Source: an uncultured Bacteroidales bacterium (GTDB lineage Bacteria > Bacteroidota > Bacteroidia > Bacteroidales > Bacteroidaceae). Taken from it: a stretch of 42,997 nucleotides of DNA. How positions within the stretch are numbered: position 1 is the first letter of the stretch; the number at the start of each line of letters is the position of its first letter. Both the position numbers and the translations under genes were made by a program. The stretch lies in contig CAMGGA010000004.1 of assembly GCA_946055515.1 (NCBI GenBank), forward strand, positions 1 to 42,997. Reading direction: 5' to 3'. This document shows positions 20,220 to 28,204 of the stretch, piece by piece. The notes beneath the pieces are model-generated. The model was not told the origin of the DNA, did not search any database, and saw only the letters and a list, made by a program, of their open reading frames with translations.

Positions 20220-22439
20220 ATGACGCAACCGCTCCTTTCTCCCAACCATAGCAGTCTGCGCAACGATTGCATCCAGGCGCTCCTGCCCATCTTGCGCAAC
20301 GAACACGCCCGCCCCGCACACCACGAGGCGCGCCAGTTGGCGGACTATCTCGAAAGCACCATCGCCGCGAGCGAGACGCTGCCCACCAACGAATTTGACC
20401 AGAACCGCGTGGTCTTGGCCCTGCAAACCATCGCGCTGGCCGTGGAGGAAATCGGCCTGCGCGGCCCTGTGCTCACAGCTTTCCTGCTCCGCGCCGTCGT
20501 CCACGACATGGCCCAGGCCCAGACTACCGAACGCTTCTTCGGCAAAGAGGTGGCCGCCGCGCTGCAGGCGTTTCTCAGGGTGGAGGCCTTGGAGGTGAAA
20601 ACGGAGGCCATGCGCACCGACAATTTCCGCAACCTGCTCATTGCCCAGGCGGGCGACATGCGCATCGTGTTGATGCTCATCGCCGACAGCGTCTGCCTCA
20701 TGCGTTCCATCAAGGACGCGGACAACGACGAGGCGCGCCGGCGGGTGTCGACCGAGGCGGCTTTCCTCTATGCCCCGTTGGCCCACAAACTGGGCCTCTA
20801 CAAGCTGAAAAGTGAACTGGAAGACCTGAGCCTGAAATATCTCGAACACGATGCCTACTACCTCATCAAGGACAGCCTCAACGCCACGAAGCGCTCCCGC
20901 GACGCCTATATCGAACGCTTCACGGCGCCCATCCGCAAGATGCTCGACGCGGAGGGACTGCGCTACCACCTGAAGGGGCGCACGAAGAGCATCCACTCCA
21001 TCTGGCAGAAGATGAAGAAGCAGCAATGCGGCTTCCACGGCGTGTATGACCTCTTCGCCATCCGCATCATCCTCGATGCGCCGCCCCAGAAGGAGAAGGA
21101 GCAGTGCTGGAAGGTGTTCTCCCTCATCACGAACAAGTACGAAAGCAACCTGAAGCGACTGCGCGACTGGCTCACCGTGCCGAAGAGCAACGGCTACGAG
21201 AGCCTGCACATCACGGTGAAGGGACCGGAAGAGAAATGGGTGGAGGTGCAGATCCGCACGGAGCGCATGGACGAAATCGCCGAGCATGGCTTGGCCGCCC
21301 ACTGGCGCTACAAGGGCGTGAAGAGCAGCGGCGGAGGCGTGGACGCGTGGCTGGCGGACATCCGCTCGGCCCTGGAAACGGGCAACGAATCGCTGCTGAC
21401 GCAAAGCCTGGCTTCGGACCTGAAGGAGAAGGACGTCTATGTGTTCTCGCCCAAAGGTGACCTCTACCGCCTGCCGCCGCACGCTACGGTGCTGGACTTC
21501 GCCTACACCATCCACTCGGGCGTCGGCAACCACTGCGTGGGCGGACGTATCGACGGGAAGAACTATCCCATCCGTCAGGAACTGGAAAGCGGAAAGACGG
21601 TGGAAATCCTCACGCAAAACAACCAGACGCCGAAGGCGGAGTGGGTGAACATCGCACGCTCGAGCCACGCGAAAGCGAAAATACGTGCGGCGGTGCGCGA
21701 ACTGTCGGCACACGAAAGTGCGCTGGGCAAGGAAATGCTGGAGCGCAAAATGAAGAACCGCAAGGTGGAGTGGGACGAGGCGCTCATCAACCAGCTCATC
21801 CGAAAGGCGGGCTTCAAGGAAAGCCTCGACTTTTTCAAGGCCATCAGCGAGAACCGTCTCGAAACGAACCGCCTGCTGGACCTCTATGCCGAACTCGGAC
21901 GCCGCGAACAGGGCACAGCCGAACGTGCCGCAGTGCGCTCGGCGGAGGAGTTCAACATGGAGAGCGAAATCGGCACCAAGGCGAAGGGCGAGGAGGACGA
22001 ACTCGTCATCGGCCGCGACCTGAAGGGCCTGGACTTCCAGCTCGCCCGCTGCTGCAACCCGGTCTACGGCGACGAGGTGTTTGGCTTCGTCACAGTGAGC
22101 GGCGGCATCAAAATCCACCGTGTGGGCTGCCCCAACGCGCCTGCCCTGCGCGAACGCTTCGGCTACCGCATCGTGAAAGCACGCTGGGCGGGCAAGGGAC
22201 AGGGCTCTTACCCGATTACGCTCCACGTGGTGGGACACGACGACCTCGGCATTGTGAACAACATCACGTCGATTATCTCGAAAGAGGAGCACATCATGCT
22301 CCGCAGCATCAACATCGACTCGCACGATGGGCTCTTCTCGGGCATTCTCACGGTGATGGTGGACGACACGCAACGCCTCACGGCGCTCATCAAGAAGCTC
22401 CGCACGGTGAAGGGCGTGAAGGCCGTGAGCCGCAGTTAG
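20220..22439 (+). CDS. relA: RelA/SpoT-family (p)ppGpp synthetase with degenerate hydrolase domain
   Basis: A 739-aa long RSH stringent-response enzyme. The N-terminal HD domain keeps its shape, but the hydrolase motif expected as HDxxEDT reads HDMAQAQ (~98-104) and the later metal/base-binding region reads ADSVCLMRSI, so hydrolysis is probably lost. The synthetase domain looks intact: KGRTKSIHSIWQKM, GVYDLFAIRIILD, RLRDWLTVPKSNGYESLHI (RxRD, nearer the RxKD of bifunctional enzymes than the ExDD of RelA) and VEVQIRTERMDEIAEHGLAA. TGS (DVYVFSPKGDLYRLP), a conserved-Cys domain (LARCCNPVYGDEV) and a C-terminal ACT domain (GLFSGILTVMVDD) follow. A second, bifunctional RSH is expected elsewhere. 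A hairpin terminator follows. Confidence 0.93.
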   Translation: MTQPLLSPNHSSLRNDCIQALLPILRNEHARPAHHEARQLADYLESTIAASETLPTNEFDQNRVVLALQTIALAVEEIGLRGPVLTAFLLRAVVHDMAQAQTTERFFGKEVAAALQAFLRVEALEVKTEAMRTDNFRNLLIAQAGDMRIVLMLIADSVCLMRSIKDADNDEARRRVSTEAAFLYAPLAHKLGLYKLKSELEDLSLKYLEHDAYYLIKDSLNATKRSRDAYIERFTAPIRKMLDAEGLRYHLKGRTKSIHSIWQKMKKQQCGFHGVYDLFAIRIILDAPPQKEKEQCWKVFSLITNKYESNLKRLRDWLTVPKSNGYESLHITVKGPEEKWVEVQIRTERMDEIAEHGLAAHWRYKGVKSSGGGVDAWLADIRSALETGNESLLTQSLASDLKEKDVYVFSPKGDLYRLPPHATVLDFAYTIHSGVGNHCVGGRIDGKNYPIRQELESGKTVEILTQNNQTPKAEWVNIARSSHAKAKIRAAVRELSAHESALGKEMLERKMKNRKVEWDEALINQLIRKAGFKESLDFFKAISENRLETNRLLDLYAELGRREQGTAERAAVRSAEEFNMESEIGTKAKGEEDELVIGRDLKGLDFQLARCCNPVYGDEVFGFVTVSGGIKIHRVGCPNAPALRERFGYRIVKARWAGKGQGSYPITLHVVGHDDLGIVNNITSIISKEEHIMLRSINIDSHDGLFSGILTVMVDDTQRLTALIKKLRTVKGVKAVSRS

Positions 22440-22459
22440 TTTCCGCACTTTTTGAAAAT

Positions 22460-22506
22460 GAGGCTGCGAACGTTATCCAAGAAATTCCTTGGACGTTCGC
22501 AGCCTC
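22460..22506 (+). terminator. Hairpin terminator after relA
   Basis: GAGGCTGCGAACGT pairs perfectly with ACGTTCGCAGCCTC, and an inner CCAAG/CTTGG adds five pairs. No U-run follows directly, so it may be a terminator or an RNA-stabilising hairpin. Confidence 0.6.
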
Positions 22507-22509
22507 AGC

Positions 22510-22740
22510 TATTTCACGCGGCTTTCCTTTTGCTCTGCATTCGGTTTGCCCAAGGCGTTGCCATGGGCTGGGGGCTAAAGAAAGGACTTTCAGCCCTTTA
22601 TATTGAACGCCACGATATTCCTTCGCCTTTCCTTTTGCTCTGCTCTCGCCTTGCACTATCCTTGGATAAGATAGGCGGCACCTCAGCAGAGCAAAAGTAA
22701 ATCCTATCGCCTTTCCTTTTGCTCTGCATTCGGTTTGCAC
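22510..22740. repeat. Three direct copies of a ~30-bp repeat with one inverted partner
   Basis: Copies beginning GGCTTTCC or GCCTTTCC and continuing TTTTGCTCTGC start near 22510, 22625 and 22708. Copies 1 and 3 share CTTTCCTTTTGCTCTGCATT and CGGTTTGC. The second copy pairs with AGCAGAGCAAAAG (22685-22697) in a 13-bp inverted repeat. Copy 3 supplies the -33 element of the tamL promoter. Confidence 0.75.
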
Positions 22741-22748
22741 TATCTTTG
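22717..22748 (+). promoter_or_regulatory. Promoter for tamL
   Basis: TTTTG, a 19-bp spacer and TATCTTTG match the -33/-7 consensus. The -7 box lies 29 nt before the chosen ATG at 22777, showing that the earlier track start at 22735 is inside the promoter. Confidence 0.75.
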
Positions 22749-22776
22749 CACCTCTAACGCTCGAAGCAAACCCTCA

Positions 22777-25137
22777 ATGAATGCATTTGCTCAACATATT
22801 CTGACCTTCTGTTCGCACTTTGGCCTCAAGGGGCTGAAGGCGGTGGCTTGCGCGGGGATGATTGGCCTGCTCGCTTCGTGCAGTTCAAAAAAGTTTTTGC
22901 ACCCCGGCGAACAGGTGCTCACCCACGTGGAACTCAAAGCGGACAACAAGCAGTTCAAGACTTCGCCCTACCGCTCCTACGTGCGCCAAGAGCCCAACAC
23001 GAAGTGGTTCTCGCTCGTGAAAGTGCCGCTCGGACTTTACTGCCTCTCCAAGGCGGACTCTACCCGCGAAAGCAAGGGGTTCTCCAAACTGATGCGCAAA
23101 ATCGGCGAACCGCCCGTGGTGTTTGACCCCACTCAGACAGAAGGGGGCAGACGGGCCATGGTCATCGCCATGAACAACGCGGGCTACCTCCACGCCGAGG
23201 CCGACACGCTGACCTCCACGCGACGCCACAAACGCCGCGTGACCTACGTGCTCCACCCCGGCCCGCGCTACTACATCAGCGAATGGAAACAGACCTTCGA
23301 CGACGAGGAAATGGAACAGGCATTCAAGGAGGACGCAAAGGCTTCACTCATTCGCCCGGGCATGCCCCTCGACATCAACAAACTCTCGGACGAACGCGCA
23401 CGCATCATCCACGCCCTGCGCAACAAGGGATATTATTTTCTAAACAACGATTTCATCTCCTACGACATCGACACGCTCCGCGGCTCGCTCGCGGCGGAAG
23501 TGACCCTGCGCTTCTGTCGGCCTGCGGGCATCGACTCTTCCCGCGTGTACCGCCGCCAGCGCTTCGGTGAAGTGCGCATCGTGGAGGAACCGCTGCTCGA
23601 CGAGAAACTGCTCGACGACACGGTCGAATACCACGGACTCCGCATCGTTACGGGACCTCACAGCCACATGAACAAACGCGTCTACGTGACCCACGTGGCG
23701 CCGCGCCGCGACAGCATCTACAACGAGCGGCAAGTGCAGGCCACCTACTCCAACCTCAATGCCCTGCCCGCGGTGAGCTTCACCTCGCTCCGCATCCAGC
23801 CCGCCAAGGAAAGCCCCGACGAACTGCTCTGCGAAATCACACCGGGACGAAGCAAGCCCCACGGTTTCGAAATGGAAATCGAGGGCACGAACACTTCGGG
23901 CGACTTGGGCGCGGCCATGGCGCTGAGCTACACCAACCGCAACCTCTTCCACGCTTCGGAACAGTTCACGCTGAAGTTCCGCGGGGCCTACGAGGCTATC
24001 ACGGGACTGGAAGGCTACGCCAACCAGAACTACACGGAGTGGAGCGTGGAGAGCAACCTGCGCTTCCCCACCCTGCTCGTGCCCTTCGTCTCCTTCAACG
24101 ATAAGCGGTTCATCAAAGGCACGTCCGAGGCTCAGGTCATGTACGACATGCAGGACCGCCCCGAGTTCCACCGCCGCGTGCTCACGGGAGCCTGGACCTA
24201 CCGGTGGACCCACCTGGCCCAACCGCGCATCCAGCACCGCGCTGACCTGATTTCGGTGAACTACGTGTACATGCCGTGGATTTCCGACACGTTCCGCAAA
24301 GAATACCTCGAAGGCGACGACCCATACTACTCCGTGGTGCGCGCGAGCTACGAGAACCTCTTCATCATGAAGTCGGGCTACTATTTCACCTACAACTCCC
24401 AGCGCGACGCATCCTCTCAACCCATGGGACTCTACCAGACCAACGGCTTCCAGCTGAAGGCGGGCGTTGAAATCGCGGGCAATGTGCTCTACGGACTCTC
24501 CAAGCTCTTCAAAAGCAAGAAGAATGCCTCCACCGGCAACTACGAACTCTTCGGCATAGCCTACTCGCAATACGTGAAGTTCGACTTCGACTACGCCCAC
24601 AGCTTCCTTCTGGGCGAAGGCAACTCGCTGGCGTGGCACGTGGCCTTCGGCTATGGCATCCCCTACGGCAACTCCAACATCCTGCCCTACGAGAAGCGCT
24701 ACTTCGCGGGCGGCGCCAACAGCGTGAGAGGCTGGGGCGTACGCGAACTGGGCCCGGGCTCGTATAAGGGGAAGGACGGCAAAATCGACTTCATCAACCA
24801 GACGGGCAACCTGAAGCTCGACTTGAGCGTGGAGTGGCGCACGTATCTCTTCTGGAAACTCCACGGGGCCTTCTTCATCGATGCGGGCAACGTGTGGAAC
24901 ACGCGCGACTACGCCGACCTGAAGGGCGCCCGCTTCCGCTGGAACTCCTTCATCAAGGACCTTGCCGTGGCCTACGGCTTGGGCGTGCGCATGAATTTCG
25001 ACTACTTCATCCTGCGACTCGATGCGGGTTTCAAGGCCATCAACCCCGCCGCCACGGGACGCCTCCACTACCCCTTCACGCGGCCCAGCCTGAAGCGCGA
25101 CATGGCCATCCACTTTGCCGTGGGCCTCCCCTTCTGA
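22777..25137 (+). CDS. tamL: TamL-type Omp85-family outer-membrane lipoprotein (BamA/TamA-like)
   Basis: A 786-aa protein with a lipoprotein signal peptide (lipobox GLLASC, Cys near residue 36, followed by SSKKFLHPGEQVLT), a POTRA-rich N-terminal half (FDDEEMEQAFKEDA, LRNKGYYFLNNDFISYDID) and a C-terminal 16-strand Omp85 barrel. The barrel includes RYFAGGANSVRGWGVRELGP, the conserved RGG/VRG loop-6 motif, and ends HFAVGLPF with the terminal aromatic. Lipid-anchored TamA relatives (TamL) are known in Bacteroidetes; they are thought to assemble outer-membrane proteins, often with TamB. No tamB is adjacent here, so TamL rather than BamA is my inference from the lipobox. Start ATG 22777 fits the promoter. 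Confidence 0.85.
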   Translation: MNAFAQHILTFCSHFGLKGLKAVACAGMIGLLASCSSKKFLHPGEQVLTHVELKADNKQFKTSPYRSYVRQEPNTKWFSLVKVPLGLYCLSKADSTRESKGFSKLMRKIGEPPVVFDPTQTEGGRRAMVIAMNNAGYLHAEADTLTSTRRHKRRVTYVLHPGPRYYISEWKQTFDDEEMEQAFKEDAKASLIRPGMPLDINKLSDERARIIHALRNKGYYFLNNDFISYDIDTLRGSLAAEVTLRFCRPAGIDSSRVYRRQRFGEVRIVEEPLLDEKLLDDTVEYHGLRIVTGPHSHMNKRVYVTHVAPRRDSIYNERQVQATYSNLNALPAVSFTSLRIQPAKESPDELLCEITPGRSKPHGFEMEIEGTNTSGDLGAAMALSYTNRNLFHASEQFTLKFRGAYEAITGLEGYANQNYTEWSVESNLRFPTLLVPFVSFNDKRFIKGTSEAQVMYDMQDRPEFHRRVLTGAWTYRWTHLAQPRIQHRADLISVNYVYMPWISDTFRKEYLEGDDPYYSVVRASYENLFIMKSGYYFTYNSQRDASSQPMGLYQTNGFQLKAGVEIAGNVLYGLSKLFKSKKNASTGNYELFGIAYSQYVKFDFDYAHSFLLGEGNSLAWHVAFGYGIPYGNSNILPYEKRYFAGGANSVRGWGVRELGPGSYKGKDGKIDFINQTGNLKLDLSVEWRTYLFWKLHGAFFIDAGNVWNTRDYADLKGARFRWNSFIKDLAVAYGLGVRMNFDYFILRLDAGFKAINPAATGRLHYPFTRPSLKRDMAIHFAVGLPF

Positions 25138-25201
25138 TGCCGCCGCCCCCGCCTCCCCGCCGGGCGACATCACTCTTAACGCAATCGCATCTCCTCAACC
25201 C

Positions 25202-26014
25202 ATGCTTCAATTCATATCCATCTGTTCGGGCAGCAGCGGTAACTGCTACTATCTGCTCAAAGACGGCTACGGCCTGCTCATAGATTTGGGCATCAGTTTC
25301 CGAAAGTTCAAGCAGCACTTCTCCAACTACGGACTGCCGCTGGCCCAAATCCAGGCCATCCTGGTCACGCACGACCACACGGACCACGTGAAGGGCGTGC
25401 CCCAGCTTTCCATCGACTTCCGCCTGCCCGTCTACACGTCGAAACTGGTCCACACGTCGATGATGCGCAACCACTATCTTTCGAAAAAGGTGCCCGCCGC
25501 CCAGCAGAACCCCTACGAGCGGGGCGACGCGCCGCTACAGCTCGGCCCGTTTGAAATCCGCTCGTTTGCCGTGCCCCACGACAGTGCGGACAACAACGGC
25601 TACGTGATCCGCGTGGAAGAGAAGTGCATCGTGGTGATGACGGACATCGGCCACTTCACGCCCGAGATGGAGCAAGCCGCGGGCGAAGCCACGCACCTGA
25701 TCATTGAATCGAACTACGACGAGGAGATGCTCGCCCACAGCAGCTACCCGCCCCGCCTGCAGCGACGCATCCGCGGGGAGCGCGGCCACATCAGCAATGC
25801 CGAGACGGGGCGCTTCCTGGCGCAGCACCTCAATCCCGAACGCATCCGGCAGGTGTGGCTCTGCCACCTCAGCGCGGAAAACAACCAGCCCGCCAAGGCG
25901 CTGGCCACAGTCACGGAGGCGCTGGAGGAAGCGGGCTACGCGCCCGGCCTGCCCGGGGGCCTGAAAGTGGACCCGCTGCCGCGCCAAACGCCGACCCTGC
26001 TCCAGACGCTCTGA
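25202..26014 (+). CDS. MBL-fold metallo-hydrolase, WalJ/YycJ-like
   Basis: A 270-aa cytosolic metallo-beta-lactamase-fold protein similar to the YycJ/WalJ group, implicated in DNA-related exonuclease activity. I use ATG 25202 (MLQFISICSGSSGNCYYL) because the earlier track start adds an unlikely Pro/Ala leader overlapping tamL. The metal ligands appear as LVTHDHTDHVKG (HxHxDH, ~59-70), then VPHDSADNNGYVI, MTDIGH and a C-terminal VWLCHLSAENN. It begins 64 nt after tamL on the same strand, so they may be co-transcribed. Substrate is not shown by the sequence. Confidence 0.88.
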   Translation: MLQFISICSGSSGNCYYLLKDGYGLLIDLGISFRKFKQHFSNYGLPLAQIQAILVTHDHTDHVKGVPQLSIDFRLPVYTSKLVHTSMMRNHYLSKKVPAAQQNPYERGDAPLQLGPFEIRSFAVPHDSADNNGYVIRVEEKCIVVMTDIGHFTPEMEQAAGEATHLIIESNYDEEMLAHSSYPPRLQRRIRGERGHISNAETGRFLAQHLNPERIRQVWLCHLSAENNQPAKALATVTEALEEAGYAPGLPGGLKVDPLPRQTPTLLQTL

Positions 26015-26061
26015 GGCCAGCTCCGACCGTTCGGGCGCCGTTAGATGCAACCCCACTTTAC

Positions 26062-26069
26062 GGGGGGGG
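26062..26069 (+). repeat. G8 homopolymer upstream of the 683-aa gene
   Basis: Eight consecutive G lie 84 nt before the ATG at 26153. If translation began at the in-frame ATG 26045, the tract would sit inside the reading frame. Confidence 0.6.
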
Positions 26070-26152
26070 CAGGCAGCGCGCGGCCTTGGCAGCCCGCTGC
26101 CCCGTTCCCGCAATCCAGCAAACCCCTTCCTTGGACCCTCACTGATACAGCT

Positions 26153-28204
26153 ATGAACCTCTTTCAAAAATGCCTGGTCGCGCTGGCTATAGCCAACCCT
26201 TTCCACCTGTCGGGCCAGGAGGCGACCTGCGATTCCGTCGCCGAGCAACTGATGGAACAGACTTGGCGGGAATTCCGTGACATCCACCCGTTTGGCTACC
26301 AGACTGTGGGACTCAAACACTGGGGCGACACCTGCGTGTTTGTCATGAGCGAACCCAACCATTGGGTGAAGGAAGAGACCCTGCGGCAACTCTTTGAGAA
26401 ATACCACGGGCAGATGGCCTTGAAGTATCAGCGCTTCGGGATTGACGGACAACTGACGGACGCTGTCGGTTGCGTGAAATTGGACAGTGGACAATTCCGG
26501 AAGTTTGAGCAAGAGGCGTTCCAGCTCCTTTATCGCACCAGCTACAAGCCATCCTACACAGACTTAGACCATCCCGCCCCACACGTTTATTTCTCCCCCG
26601 TTTCCCTGAACCTTTCCTGCCCCTTGGACAGCATCCTCTTCCAGCGGTTCTTGGTGAAAGGCCCCGATGGCTCCACCGGCAGCCGGTCTTTTGCATACCC
26701 CATGCTGGGAAAGATGGCCCAGAGCAATGAGATATACTATAGTGAACGCCGGGGGATGATTGCCTGGGTCTTCGACACCGACAAAGACTTCCTCGCCGAC
26801 GACTCCTTCTTGGTGAATGCCCGCAAGTTTGCCTTGGACAGCGACCTGATTTTGGCCACTTTTTGCCTGAAAGGCCGAATGGCCATTGTGGGCCGCGAAC
26901 GCGAAGTGCCCGTCCATATCCTCCCGCCCCTGCGGAGCGAAACCATCCTCCCGCTGGCCGCTGTGCAGGAGCCCCCATTCCTCTTCTTCGACAGGGACAG
27001 CCTGACCACGGTGAACGACACGACGGTAGCGACGCCCATCCTGATGAGTCCCCAACTGGAGAACACGGAGATGGGCAACCTCATGGTGCTGACCGACTGG
27101 TTCCTGAAGTCCTGGAGCGAGAACGGTAGCGTCAAGGAGTACACCCTCGATTATCCCCGTCCACAGCAGGTTCTTTTCCCGAAGGGTGTGGCACACGAAT
27201 TGGGAGATTCCACGCTATATCTATGGCAAACGGAGTTTGTGGAATCTGGAGCTCTCGGATTCTACCCCGTAATTCAGACAGGTAGCCTTCCCATTTGCTA
27301 TTGGTCGGCCAGCGACACGCTGCTGTCCAAGCAAAGCGCGATGAGCCATGCTGCCTACTGCTATTTTGCCGACCTGAACAACCCCGAACTGGTACGCACG
27401 GCCATGTACATGAGCATCGCTCACATCTTCCAAAAGGCAGGCGTCAGGACTTCAGCGGAGCACGGCGCTTCTTGGGTGCAAACTCCTTCGTGGATCATTA
27501 CCGATGCCCCTTTGGGCTATGGAGGATTTCCTATAAAACTATTCAAGGGGCTTGGGAAAATGGGGAAAGCCACGGGAAAGGGAATAGCGGGCAAAGCGAT
27601 TCCTGGGTGGAGAGGAATATGCGGTGGGGGGCACACTATGTCCCAAAAAGTCCCCGAAAGCAGCCTCCGTTGGGGCTACGTGCCGAGAGTTTCAGGAAAA
27701 TTCAGCAAACTTGACCAAAGACTGACGAATGAAACAGAAAGGTTCACCCCGGAGATAAAGGCATCAGAAAATTTCCACATACACCTTCGCAATGAGTTGC
27801 AGGAAAATCCTTTCAGCTGTACAAGTCCTCTTTCGCCCCACTGGCTCTCTGTCTTCCCCCCAACCGAAACACCCATCCGTCCCTTCGTTCCAGCAGCAAG
27901 CGAAGAGCGTGGCTTCCAAGCAGCAACGCAGGCCGCGCCCACCCCGCACGAGCCCGAGGATGCGGCCCGGCCCATGCCGGCCAACAAGCGGGAACAGATG
28001 ATTCTGGAGATGAGGCGGCAAATCGTCAAGCACCAGATACCGCTGAAGGCGTTCAAGGCAGAAATCCAAGAGACCGACTTCGGCTTCATCCTCTTCCTGT
28101 TCGACAACGACTGTCCAACATTTTGCAACGACTATCCTACCTACCTCTATGGCGAATATGAAGATACTCTTTCTCATTTCCCTGCCCCGGAGCAAGGAGT
28201 TTGA
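26153..28204 (+). CDS. Predicted exported protein of unknown function (683 aa)
   Basis: I do not recognise a family. The start ATG 26153 gives MNLFQKCLVALAIANPFHL and a probable Sec signal peptide ending near SGQEA; the track start 36 codons earlier would bury this. The body to about residue 460 looks globular, with many Trp, Tyr and Phe (HPFGYQTVGLKHWGDTC, YSERRGMIAWVFDTDKDF, TDWFLKSWSENGS). A Gly/Lys-rich stretch (GLGKMGKATGKGIAGKAIPG, ~463-482) precedes a probably flexible Pro-rich linker, then a basic helix (KREQMILEMRRQIVKHQ). Its last 56 nt overlap the caspase-like gene in another frame, so the two are probably translationally coupled. It is the first gene of the accessory island. Confidence 0.7.
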   Translation: MNLFQKCLVALAIANPFHLSGQEATCDSVAEQLMEQTWREFRDIHPFGYQTVGLKHWGDTCVFVMSEPNHWVKEETLRQLFEKYHGQMALKYQRFGIDGQLTDAVGCVKLDSGQFRKFEQEAFQLLYRTSYKPSYTDLDHPAPHVYFSPVSLNLSCPLDSILFQRFLVKGPDGSTGSRSFAYPMLGKMAQSNEIYYSERRGMIAWVFDTDKDFLADDSFLVNARKFALDSDLILATFCLKGRMAIVGREREVPVHILPPLRSETILPLAAVQEPPFLFFDRDSLTTVNDTTVATPILMSPQLENTEMGNLMVLTDWFLKSWSENGSVKEYTLDYPRPQQVLFPKGVAHELGDSTLYLWQTEFVESGALGFYPVIQTGSLPICYWSASDTLLSKQSAMSHAAYCYFADLNNPELVRTAMYMSIAHIFQKAGVRTSAEHGASWVQTPSWIITDAPLGYGGFPIKLFKGLGKMGKATGKGIAGKAIPGWRGICGGGHTMSQKVPESSLRWGYVPRVSGKFSKLDQRLTNETERFTPEIKASENFHIHLRNELQENPFSCTSPLSPHWLSVFPPTETPIRPFVPAASEERGFQAATQAAPTPHEPEDAARPMPANKREQMILEMRRQIVKHQIPLKAFKAEIQETDFGFILFLFDNDCPTFCNDYPTYLYGEYEDTLSHFPAPEQGV

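Larger units (their letters stand above)
22440..22776. other. Intergenic region: terminator, repeats and tamL promoter
   Basis: This 337-nt stretch has the relA terminator hairpin (22460-22506), three copies of a CCTTTTGCTCTGC-based repeat with an inverted partner, a GGGCTAAAG...CTTTCAGCCC hairpin near 22574 and the tamL promoter. No gene is supported. Confidence 0.75.

Noticed and set aside
20205-22448. 747-aa minus-strand ORF
   Set aside because: Antisense shadow of relA with typical Val/Ala/Arg/His-rich composition.
23440-25173. 577-aa minus-strand ORF
   Set aside because: Antisense of tamL without recognisable motifs.
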